DNA from: Methylomicrobium sp051061015
GTDB taxonomy: Bacteria > Pseudomonadota > Gammaproteobacteria > Methylococcales > Methylomonadaceae
Length of the DNA: 64,000 nucleotides
Direction of reading: 5' to 3'
Assembly (NCBI GenBank): GCA_051061015.1
Contig: JBPFEG010000064.1
Span: forward strand, 1 to 64,000
Below, in pieces: positions 52,786-60,334 of the stretch. A program made the position numbers and the translations under genes. Under the pieces are notes generated by a model. The model saw only the letters and a program-made list of their open reading frames with translations, did no database searches and was not told the origin of the DNA. The stretch's first letter is position 1. Every line of letters begins with the position of its first letter.

Positions 52786-54867
52786 ATGAACCGTCTGCAG
52801 CAACCGGTTTCCGCGCTCGCGGGAATCGGCGCACAAACCGCGCGGCGCTTCGAAAAACTGGGCATCCGCGTCATTCAGGACCTGCTGTTTCATCTGCCGG
52901 TACGTTACGAAGACCGCACCCAACTCACGCCGATCGGCTCGCTCGCGGCTGGCATGACCGCGATGATCGCCGGCAGAGTCGAATTCGCCGATATCCTGCC
53001 GCGCGGACGCAAGAGCCTGGTCGTCCGGATCGCCGACGACACCGGATTCATTTCATTAAAATTTTTTCATTATTCAGCGAACCAGTTTCACGCCTTCACG
53101 CCCGGGGCGCTGGTCAGCTGCTACGGCGAAGCACGGTACGGCTATGCCGGCCTGGAGATGACTCACCCGGATTACCGGATTGTCGCCGATACCGAAAATT
53201 TCGCGCTGGATACACGTCTGACGCCGGTCTATCCGCTGACCGAAGGGCTGGGTCAAACCGCAGTCAGAAAAGCCGTCAAACAGGCGCTTGCCCTGTGCGA
53301 GCACGACGCCCGTCTGTTGCCCGATTGGATTCCCGAACGGCTGTTGCAACGCTTACGTTTTCCTTCCCTGCACGAAGCGCTGCAAACCTTGCATACGCCC
53401 GGCGAACCGGCCGCCTCTGCCGCGCTGCAAAACGGCAGCCATCCGGCCCTGAAACGGCTCGCGTTTGAAGAACTGCTGACGCATTATCTAAGCCTCCGCT
53501 CGGCCAAAAGCCTTAATCAATCCTGCCAAGCGCCGCTACTGGCCGGTAATCCGGCCGCCGCCGACCATTTCCTCCGCTGCCTGCCTTTTCCGCTGACCGG
53601 AGCACAACAACGTGTGATCGCCGAAATCGCCGACAACTGCCGAAAGATGCAGCCGATGATGCGGCTCGTGCAAGGCGATGTCGGTTCCGGCAAAACAGTC
53701 GTCGCGGCCTATGCGGCGCTGCTCGCGATCAGTTCGGGCTATCAGACGGCCGTCATGGCGCCCACCGAACTATTGGCCGAACAGCATTACCGCAATTTCA
53801 GCACTTGGTTCAGCCATTTCGACACCAACGTCGTCCTGTTGACGGGCCAATTGAAAGGCAAACCACGCAACGATATTCTCGCGTCGTTGAAAGCCGGCTC
53901 GGCGCAGATTGCGATCGGCACCCATGCCCTGTTTCAGGAGGGTGTCGAATTTAACCGGCTCGGTCTTTGCGTAATTGACGAACAACACCGGTTCGGCGTG
54001 CATCAGCGCCTGGCGTTACGCGAAAAAGGCCGCCAGTCAGGCGTCCGTCCGCATCAGCTGGTGATGACCGCGACACCGATTCCACGCACGCTGGCAATGC
54101 TGCAATATTCGGATCTCGACATTTCGGTCATCGACGAATTGCCGCCGGGCCGGAAACCGATCGTAACCAGCGTGATCCCGGCCGACCGCCGCGGCGAAGT
54201 GATCGCCCGCATCAACGGCTGGGTCGCGCAAAAGAAGCAGGCGTATTGGGTCTGCACCTTGATCGAGGAATCGGAAGCGCTGCAATGCGAGGCGGCCGAA
54301 AAAACCGCGGAAATATTGACTGAAGCGCTGCCCGGCGTACGGGTCGCGTTGATCCACGGGCGCATGAAAGCGGCGGAGAAAGACGCAATCATGCAGGCCT
54401 TCAAACAACATCAGGTCGATCTTCTGGTCGCGACGACGGTGATCGAAGTCGGCGTCGACGTGCCGAATGCCGGCCTGATGATCATCGAAAACCCGGAACG
54501 GCTCGGTCTCTCCCAGTTGCACCAGTTGCGCGGACGCGTCGGCCGGGGCGACAGCGACAGCTATTGCCTGCTGTTGTACCAATCCCCCTTGTCCGATATG
54601 GCCCGCCAGCGGCTCGGGATTTTACGCGACAGCAACGACGGCTTTGTGATTGCCGAAAAGGACCTGGAACTGCGCGGTCCCGGCGAAGTGCTCGGCACGC
54701 GCCAGACCGGCGCGATGCATTTCAAAATCGCGGATTTGTCCAGAGACGCCGATTTGCTGGATAATATTCAGGAAATCGGTGATCAGTTCTTCAAGGAAGC
54801 GCCGAACGCCATTCAGCCCCTGTGCGATCGCTGGCTCGGGGCCTCCATTGATTACGCCGAGGTTTGA
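52786..54867 (+). CDS. recG: ATP-dependent DNA helicase RecG
   Basis: 693 residues from the ATG at 52786, ten bases after ridA. N-terminal wedge/OB domain (F-H-L-P-V-R-Y-E-D-R-T), helicase motifs G-D-V-G-S-G-K-T (I), D-E-Q-H-R-F-G (II), T-A-T-P-I-P-R-T (III), and H-Q-L-R-G-R-V-G-R-G (VI), ending with the RecG TRG-type C-terminus. Remodels stalled forks and Holliday junctions. Confidence 0.97.
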   Translation: MNRLQQPVSALAGIGAQTARRFEKLGIRVIQDLLFHLPVRYEDRTQLTPIGSLAAGMTAMIAGRVEFADILPRGRKSLVVRIADDTGFISLKFFHYSANQFHAFTPGALVSCYGEARYGYAGLEMTHPDYRIVADTENFALDTRLTPVYPLTEGLGQTAVRKAVKQALALCEHDARLLPDWIPERLLQRLRFPSLHEALQTLHTPGEPAASAALQNGSHPALKRLAFEELLTHYLSLRSAKSLNQSCQAPLLAGNPAAADHFLRCLPFPLTGAQQRVIAEIADNCRKMQPMMRLVQGDVGSGKTVVAAYAALLAISSGYQTAVMAPTELLAEQHYRNFSTWFSHFDTNVVLLTGQLKGKPRNDILASLKAGSAQIAIGTHALFQEGVEFNRLGLCVIDEQHRFGVHQRLALREKGRQSGVRPHQLVMTATPIPRTLAMLQYSDLDISVIDELPPGRKPIVTSVIPADRRGEVIARINGWVAQKKQAYWVCTLIEESEALQCEAAEKTAEILTEALPGVRVALIHGRMKAAEKDAIMQAFKQHQVDLLVATTVIEVGVDVPNAGLMIIENPERLGLSQLHQLRGRVGRGDSDSYCLLLYQSPLSDMARQRLGILRDSNDGFVIAEKDLELRGPGEVLGTRQTGAMHFKIADLSRDADLLDNIQEIGDQFFKEAPNAIQPLCDRWLGASIDYAEV

Positions 54868-54873
54868 ACCTGT

Positions 54874-55437
54874 TTGCCGTCCCAAAGCCTGTTATTGCCC
54901 CGTGAACCCGCGTGGATGGAAAACCGTCCCGGACTCCGTCATACCCTGCCTGAAAGTGTTGCCTCCTGGACTTACGAACCCGGCTCGCTGACCCGACGTC
55001 TGCGTGGCTATTACGGCAGCGCAGTCAAGGTCGATGTGCTTTATCACCGCTGGCTGACGCCGTTTCTGAGCGAGCGCAAACTGCTGAATCAATCCGAGCA
55101 CCGTTATTGCCTGACCCGCGAAGTGATGCTGCACGCAGATGGCGTACCGCTGATCCTGGCCCGTACGATCATGCCGGACCGGACGATCAAGTCCGCGCAC
55201 CGCAACCTGTCGCATCTCGGCAGCCGGCCCCTCGGCGAAGTGATATTTTCGTATCCCGACCTCGAACGACTGGAACTTCAGGTCACGTCGCTGAACCCGT
55301 GCGCCTGGAGTTCAACCGCTCTGGAACTGGGCAGGATCAACGCACCGGTCTGGGGCCGAAGAACCGTTTATGCGATCATGCACCAGCCGCTGCTGGTCAG
55401 TGAGTTTTTCATGCCCGGCGCGCTGGCAATTGCCTGA
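54874..55437 (+). CDS. ubiC: Chorismate lyase
   Basis: 187 residues from a TTG at 54874 (GAGG about 11 bases upstream); an ATG at 54916 would give 173 residues, closer to E. coli UbiC (165). Converts chorismate to 4-hydroxybenzoate and pyruvate, the first Q step. W-x-x-x-x-G-S-L-T-R-R-L (substrate Arg), R-E-V-M-L and L-G-R-x-P-L-G-E-V-I-F with the catalytic Glu. Six bases after recG. Confidence 0.9.
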   Translation: MPSQSLLLPREPAWMENRPGLRHTLPESVASWTYEPGSLTRRLRGYYGSAVKVDVLYHRWLTPFLSERKLLNQSEHRYCLTREVMLHADGVPLILARTIMPDRTIKSAHRNLSHLGSRPLGEVIFSYPDLERLELQVTSLNPCAWSSTALELGRINAPVWGRRTVYAIMHQPLLVSEFFMPGALAIA

Positions 55438-55438
55438 C

Positions 55439-56260
55439 TCAATTTCGTGAAGCCTTCACGATCGCGCTCGGATGGCGAATCAGCATCGAATAGCCGCCCT
55501 TGTATTTGTTCAGCCAGCCGCGCACCTCGACCGGCTGCCCGAGATAACTGTCCAAATCGGGAAACATCGACAAGCCCTGTTTTTCAATCCGCGCTTCGAA
55601 CTTATTCGAAAATTTCAGGTAGACAAATTTCCGGCTGCTGCGCAAATCGACGACTCGGCCGATGACCCGAGTCCAGCCGGGATGACCGGAAGCGGGCAGA
55701 CGGTCGACCGGAATCGGATCGTATTCCGGCTTGCGCCAAATTCCCAAACGCGCCTGTTCGGCTTTGCTTCCGGCGCTAACCAGTTGCTCGACATACAGCA
55801 GATTCGGCGGATAGATATTCACCGCCGCGAGACCCTGCTCGACCAGTTGCAGGTTGATATGCTCCTTCCGATCGGTGAACACATGCGCCAGCGTCCTGCC
55901 ATATTTGTCGGTCCATTCGGCATCCGTTTCCAGCCGGACCTTGCGGTTTTGCAGCTTGCCGGTCAGCCAGCGCTTCGCTTCCTCGCCGCCCGCCTGTTCC
56001 GGTTGATTACGATGTTCGACCTCCGGAGTATTCACGCCGAGCAGCCTGACCTTGCGGCCGTCTTCGAGCATCAGCGTGTCGCCGTCAAACACTTTTTTGA
56101 CCTGATAAAAACCATAGCCCGGCTTGATATCGAGCACTTTCGCCGTCGCAGCCGGACGGTCAGAATAATGCTTGTTGCCGGCTTCGTCGCGCCAGCCGTA
56201 AATTTCAGCTTGGGCCCAATAAGCCAGGCACAACAGTAAAAATGATACGATACGCCGCAT
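55439..56260 (-). CDS. Secreted thermonuclease-family nuclease with N-terminal DUF4124-like domain
   Basis: 273 residues from the ATG at 56260 (SD AAGGAAA). Signal peptide 1-18, DUF4124-like segment (E-I-Y-G-W-R-D-E-A-G-N-K-H-Y-S-D-R-P), then an SNase OB-fold (V-F-D-G-D-T-L; R-L-L-G-V-N-T-P-E; D-K-Y-G-R-T-L-A-H-V; L-V-E-Q-G-L-A), with Asp, Arg and Glu of the active site present. The tail carries an extra OB-like domain (V-I-G-R-V-V-D-L; G-W-L-N-K-Y-K-G-G). Convergent with ubiC, one base apart. Confidence 0.88.
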   Translation of the reverse strand: MRRIVSFLLLCLAYWAQAEIYGWRDEAGNKHYSDRPAATAKVLDIKPGYGFYQVKKVFDGDTLMLEDGRKVRLLGVNTPEVEHRNQPEQAGGEEAKRWLTGKLQNRKVRLETDAEWTDKYGRTLAHVFTDRKEHINLQLVEQGLAAVNIYPPNLLYVEQLVSAGSKAEQARLGIWRKPEYDPIPVDRLPASGHPGWTRVIGRVVDLRSSRKFVYLKFSNKFEARIEKQGLSMFPDLDSYLGQPVEVRGWLNKYKGGYSMLIRHPSAIVKASRN

Positions 56261-56340
56261 GAATTTCCTTAAAAGGCGAGAATGAACAGGCAAGCGGAGT
56301 TGTCCCATAAGACATCAAAAACGCTTATTTTAGCCTAACC

Positions 56341-56754
56341 ATGAAGAATACTTTACTTAGCGAGCTGCTTTTCGTTTACGGGACGTTGCGGCGCGCCAGC
56401 GATCACTCGCTCGCCCGGCTTTTGGCCTCAAAGGCGGAATGGCTCGGAGTTGCGGAATTTCGCGGCTTGCTGTTCGATGTAGGCTCGTACCCCGGCGCAG
56501 TACCGTCCAATGATCCGGCGCATCGGGTTCGAGGCGAAGCCTATCGGCTGACGGATCCTGTTACAATACTGGCTCTGCTCGACCGCTATGAAGAATTCGG
56601 CGAAGAATTCCCGGAACCGAACGAGTTTATCCGCACGAAGCAGGCGGTGGTGCTCGGTAGTTCGCAGGTCGAAGCCTGGATTTATCTTTACAATTATCCG
56701 ACAGACGGCCTGGCCTTGCTGGGACACGACTATTTTTCAGAGACTCAAGACTAA
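56341..56754 (+). CDS. Gamma-glutamylcyclotransferase-like (AIG2/YtfP) protein
   Basis: 137 residues. V-Y-G-T-L-R substrate loop (14-19), G-x-Y-P-G-A-V region and a Glu in Y-E-E-F-G, the pattern of the GGCT/BtrG fold. Some members cyclise gamma-glutamyl amines; actual substrate unknown. Ends three bases before dtd and likely co-transcribed with it. Confidence 0.87.
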   Translation: MKNTLLSELLFVYGTLRRASDHSLARLLASKAEWLGVAEFRGLLFDVGSYPGAVPSNDPAHRVRGEAYRLTDPVTILALLDRYEEFGEEFPEPNEFIRTKQAVVLGSSQVEAWIYLYNYPTDGLALLGHDYFSETQD

Positions 56755-56757
56755 TCC

Positions 56758-57198
56758 ATGATCACGATCATCCAGCGCGTTACAACCGCCCATGTCGCGG
56801 TGGACAATCAAATCATCGGCAAGATTGATACCGGCATCATGGCGCTGGTCGCGGTCGAAAAGGAAGACAGCGAAAAGCAGGCAGAACGCCTGCTCGAACG
56901 GATCATCAATTACCGGATATTTCCGGACGAAGCCGGGAAGATGAATCTGAGCCTTCACGACATCAATGGCGGTTTGCTACTGGTGCCGCAATTTACGCTG
57001 GCCGCCGATACGCAAAAAGGCAACCGGCCCAGCTTCACCTCCGCCGCACCGCCGGAGCACGGCAAAAAACTGTTCGGATATCTGCAGGACCAGGCGCTGA
57101 TCCTCTATCCTTCCGTACAATTCGGCCGCTTCGGCGCCGACATGCAGGTTGCACTGGTCAATGACGGCCCGGTGACCTTTACGCTGAGATCGCACTGA
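56758..57198 (+). CDS. dtd: D-aminoacyl-tRNA deacylase
   Basis: 146 residues. Removes D-amino acids from tRNA. Diagnostic S/P-Q-F-T-L (V-P-Q-F-T-L-A) and G-P-V-T-F (cross-subunit Gly-cisPro) motifs both intact; R-P-S-F-T-S-A-A-P-P follows. Confidence 0.96.
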   Translation: MITIIQRVTTAHVAVDNQIIGKIDTGIMALVAVEKEDSEKQAERLLERIINYRIFPDEAGKMNLSLHDINGGLLLVPQFTLAADTQKGNRPSFTSAAPPEHGKKLFGYLQDQALILYPSVQFGRFGADMQVALVNDGPVTFTLRSH

Positions 57199-57208
57199 AC
57201 GGCTTGCG

Positions 57209-57349
57209 TCACCAGCCTTCGTCCTCATCGTTTTGATAAGGCTGAGATTTGACATGATCGGGAATTTTCGGAATCTTCGCCGAACGCAGCAACAGCAATG
57301 CGCTGCCCAATACGAACAGTAAAGCGATAATGAACAGTATGATCCACAT
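57209..57349 (-). CDS. 46-residue single-pass membrane protein
   Basis: ATG at 57349 (AAGG eight bases upstream), stop at 57209. One N-terminal TM helix (W-I-I-L-F-I-I-A-L-L-F-V-L-G-S-A-L-L-L-L), a basic stop-transfer R-S-A-K-I-P-K-I-P and an acidic tail (N-D-E-D-E-G-W). The orderly topology and SD argue for a real small protein on the strand opposite dtd and rraA. Not assigned to a family. Confidence 0.65.
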   Translation of the reverse strand: MWIILFIIALLFVLGSALLLLRSAKIPKIPDHVKSQPYQNDEDEGW

Positions 57350-57435
57350 CGGAATGACCTTTTTGAGTTGCCTGGCAGAGTCCGATAGACTATAACATAC
57401 CCCGACCCAACCGAAGCCGACCGGAGCTTACCTTG

Positions 57436-57921
57436 ATGACTTTCGCCACCGCCCGCCTCTGCGATATCCACGCTCAGGAAGCGCATTTTCAGATCGCTGA
57501 ACCGCTGTTCAAGTCATACGGCGCCAATCCGGTATTTTGGGGACGTATTACCACCTTAAAGAGCTTCGAAGACAATGCGCTGATCAAAACCGCGTTGCAG
57601 GAAAAAGCGGACGGCCGGATTCTGGTCGTGGACGGCGGCGGGTCGCACCGCTGCGCGCTGATCGACATCGATCTTGCCAATCTGGCAGTCGCCAACGGCT
57701 GGCAAGGACTGTTGATTTACGGCTGCGTCCGCGACACCGCGCTGCTGGCCGAATTGCCGATCGGTATCCGGGCGCTGCATGCACATCCGCTGCAAAGCCA
57801 CCAGAAAAACCTCGGCGACCGTGACCTGCCGATCACATTTGCCGGCGTCAATTTCAAAAAAGATCATTTTTTATATACCGATCATGACGGAATCGTCGTC
57901 TCGGACAAAATGTTGAGTTAA
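57436..57921 (+). CDS. rraA: Ribonuclease E activity regulator RraA
   Basis: 161 residues from ATG 57436 (GGAG nine bases upstream; a TTG one codon earlier is disfavoured). G-R-I-T-T-L-K, V-V-D-G-G-G-S-H-R-C-A-L and Y-G-C-V-R-D-T are the RraA core. Trimeric inhibitor binding RNase E. Confidence 0.95.
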   Translation: MTFATARLCDIHAQEAHFQIAEPLFKSYGANPVFWGRITTLKSFEDNALIKTALQEKADGRILVVDGGGSHRCALIDIDLANLAVANGWQGLLIYGCVRDTALLAELPIGIRALHAHPLQSHQKNLGDRDLPITFAGVNFKKDHFLYTDHDGIVVSDKMLS

Positions 57922-57958
57922 AATAACCCGATATATTACCCACTACAGAAGTCAAGAT

Positions 57959-58909
57959 ATGCAAATCGTACTCGCTAACCCTCGCGGATTTTGCGCCGGC
58001 GTCGACCGGGCCATTGAAATCGTCGACCAGGCGCTCGAAACCTTCGGCGCACCGATCTATGTGCGCCACGAAGTCGTACACAACCGCACCGTCGTCGACG
58101 GACTAAAAGCGAAAGGCGCTGTATTCATCGAGGACTTGAACGACGTCCCGGTCGGCTCCACGCTGGTTTTCAGCGCGCACGGGGTTTCCAAACAGGTACA
58201 AAAGGAAGCCGAAGAACGGCAGTTGACCGTTTTCGATGCGACCTGCCCACTGGTTACCAAGGTGCATATCCAGGTCGCCAAGCACGCCAAATCGGACCGC
58301 GAAGTGATCCTGATCGGCCACGCCGGCCATCCGGAAGTCGAAGGGACGATGGGCCAGTATGAAAAATGCACCGAAAACGGCGGCATTTATCTGGTCGAAA
58401 CGCCGGAAGACGTCGCAAATCTGCAGGTGAACAATCCGGACAATCTGGCCTATGTGACCCAGACGACACTGTCGATGACCGACACCAAGATCATGGTCGA
58501 CGCGTTGAAGGCGCGCTTCACCGGCATCAAGGAACAGAAAAAGGACGACATCTGCTATGCGACGCAAAACCGTCAGGACGCAGTCCAGGATCTGGCCAAG
58601 AAAGCCGATGTGATTCTGGTCGTCGGCTCGCCGAACAGCTCGAATTCGAACCGTCTGCGTGAAATTGCCGAACAACTCGGCAAGCAGGCCTATCTGATCG
58701 ATACCGCCAAGGACATGAAGCGCGAATGGTTTAAGGGCATCGAAGTCGTCGGCGTGACTGCCGGCGCCTCGGCTCCCGAAGTACTGGTTCAGGAAGTGAT
58801 CAGCCAACTGAAACAATGGGGCGGCACTTCGACCGCCGAACTGCCGGGTATCGAGGAAAAAGTCGTGTTTTCGCTGCCGAAGGAATTGAAAAAACACATG
58901 GTGCAGTAA
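57959..58909 (+). CDS. ispH: 4-hydroxy-3-methylbut-2-enyl diphosphate reductase
   Basis: 316 residues. Last step of the MEP isoprenoid pathway. The three [4Fe-4S] cysteines are in G-F-C-A-G-V, D-A-T-C-P-L-V and G/S-region I-C-Y-A-T-Q-N-R; His and Glu of the active site are in G-H-A-G-H-P-E-V-E-G-T-M-G. Hsp15 follows without a gap. Confidence 0.97.
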   Translation: MQIVLANPRGFCAGVDRAIEIVDQALETFGAPIYVRHEVVHNRTVVDGLKAKGAVFIEDLNDVPVGSTLVFSAHGVSKQVQKEAEERQLTVFDATCPLVTKVHIQVAKHAKSDREVILIGHAGHPEVEGTMGQYEKCTENGGIYLVETPEDVANLQVNNPDNLAYVTQTTLSMTDTKIMVDALKARFTGIKEQKKDDICYATQNRQDAVQDLAKKADVILVVGSPNSSNSNRLREIAEQLGKQAYLIDTAKDMKREWFKGIEVVGVTAGASAPEVLVQEVISQLKQWGGTSTAELPGIEEKVVFSLPKELKKHMVQ

Positions 58910-59308
58910 TTGCCCGTCGAAATCGACTCGCTCCGCCTCGACAAATGGCTCTGGGCCGCGCGTTTTTTCAAGACGCGCAGTCTGGCCCAGGAAGCGATCG
59001 CCGGGGGCAAGGTGCATGTGAACGACCAGCGCGTCAAGCCCGGCAAGGAAGTAAAGCCAGGCATGCGTTTATCGATCACCAAGGATAATCTGCACTGGGA
59101 CGTCACGATCCTCGCGCTATCCGGGCAACGCCGTCCCGCCAAGGAAGCGGCGCTGCTCTACGAAGAAGACCCCGAAAGCCATGCCAGGCGCCAGCAACAA
59201 ATCATCGCTGAACGCGAGATGCGCGCGTTGATGCCGAACAACGGCCCGGACCACCGGCCGAACAAAAAGCAGCGGCGGATGATTCACCGGTTCAAGCAGG
59301 ATTTTTGA
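58910..59308 (+). CDS. hslR: S4-domain ribosome-associated heat shock protein Hsp15
   Basis: 132 residues, the E. coli length (133). S4 RNA-binding domain at the N-terminus (L-R-L-D-K-W-L-W-A-A-R-F-F-K-T-R; G-G-K-V-H-V-N) and a basic C-terminal helix. The start must be a TTG immediately after the ispH TAA; no ATG or GTG is available, so re-initiation/coupling is likely. Rescues 50S subunits carrying peptidyl-tRNA. Confidence 0.9.
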   Translation: MPVEIDSLRLDKWLWAARFFKTRSLAQEAIAGGKVHVNDQRVKPGKEVKPGMRLSITKDNLHWDVTILALSGQRRPAKEAALLYEEDPESHARRQQQIIAEREMRALMPNNGPDHRPNKKQRRMIHRFKQDF

Positions 59309-60334
59309 GACGAGTGCTGAAACGCTGACAAACTAGCTGTCGTCGGTAACCGCTCTGTCCCTAGTCCACTCTTTTGGTGGCATTAACCTCGATCGCTGTT
59401 CCAGACGCGATTCTATCTACCACCTCCGTGCGGTCATACCTCCTGCACTCATGTCGAAGCAAACAGCAAAAACTTAACGTGACCACTATAATGCCTTCTG
59501 CGCCTCCAACCATCTGTCCATAGCTTCCTTGAGCCTCCTTGTTTTATACCTGACAAAGGGCTGGACGGGTTTACAATTTTACAAGGCCCACAGCGCTCCG
59601 TGAAATCGCCCAGCCCTATCGCTTCTGGTGGCTACTCGGCTTAGCGACTCGTAGCAACAGCTATCCCACCCCTTGACCGAAGAAAATTCTTAAATTTATA
59701 AGACTGGGCTTAATCCCACTCCTGTTTTGTGACAAACTCGCTATCTTAGCGATTTATTTTATTGAAGCCAGTCACAGTTTCGGTATTTTTTAATTAGCAC
59801 AGTAAGACTCATTCGTCTGTATTCAATATTCGGAAAATTTCAGTATAAATAGCTGAAAAAAATAATCAATTTTTTATTCGTAGAGAATCTCACTGTGCCG
59901 CCAAAAGCACCCGGTTAGAATCATATTCAATCAAACGGCATTAATGAAATGGCCATACAAATGCCGAAAACCCTAGCGTTTGGTGACAGGACACAGCCTT
60001 TTTCGCTTGCCCTCCGCCCTGTTTTGACATTAAAACGAAGTCTGCTACGTTTGATTAAGGAAAAACTAAGTAAAAAGCTACGTTTTTCCGAGTTTCATAA
60101 AGGTTTTACACCTCAAAATCGCTTAACTAATACACACCTACGGCCGATCAAAGGCTGATACAAGATTGAAGAATCGCGGCTCGATCTGCATTCTTTCCAT
60201 TATCTTTGGGTTTTATTTGAGCTAAGTGAGTTATCCAAGGTTTATCCGATTATGCCGAATGCATATCTACCGGCAGACTCATTAAACCTCATAATAATTA
60301 GAAGAAGCCGATACACATTGGCAGGAGAGACTAG
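59309..60334. other. About 1 kb with no firmly supported gene
   Basis: AT-rich upstream region of the SpoIIE gene. Contents: a small hairpin TCGCTA/TAGCGA at 59738-59752 followed by a T-rich tail (possible terminator) and one doubtful 69-codon ORF at 59949-60158. No RNA gene or mobile element recognised. Confidence 0.5.
59949..60158 (+). CDS. Doubtful small basic ORF
   Basis: 69 residues, ATG start without a clear SD, Lys/Arg/Leu-rich (L-K-R-S-L-L-R-L-I-K-E-K-L-S-K-K-L), no recognisable domain. Could be spurious. Confidence 0.2.
   Translation: MAIQMPKTLAFGDRTQPFSLALRPVLTLKRSLLRLIKEKLSKKLRFSEFHKGFTPQNRLTNTHLRPIKG

Noticed and set aside
59309..59720. Degenerate transposase or structured RNA after Hsp15
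   Set aside because: Frames on both strands are broken by stops and no family pattern is convincing.
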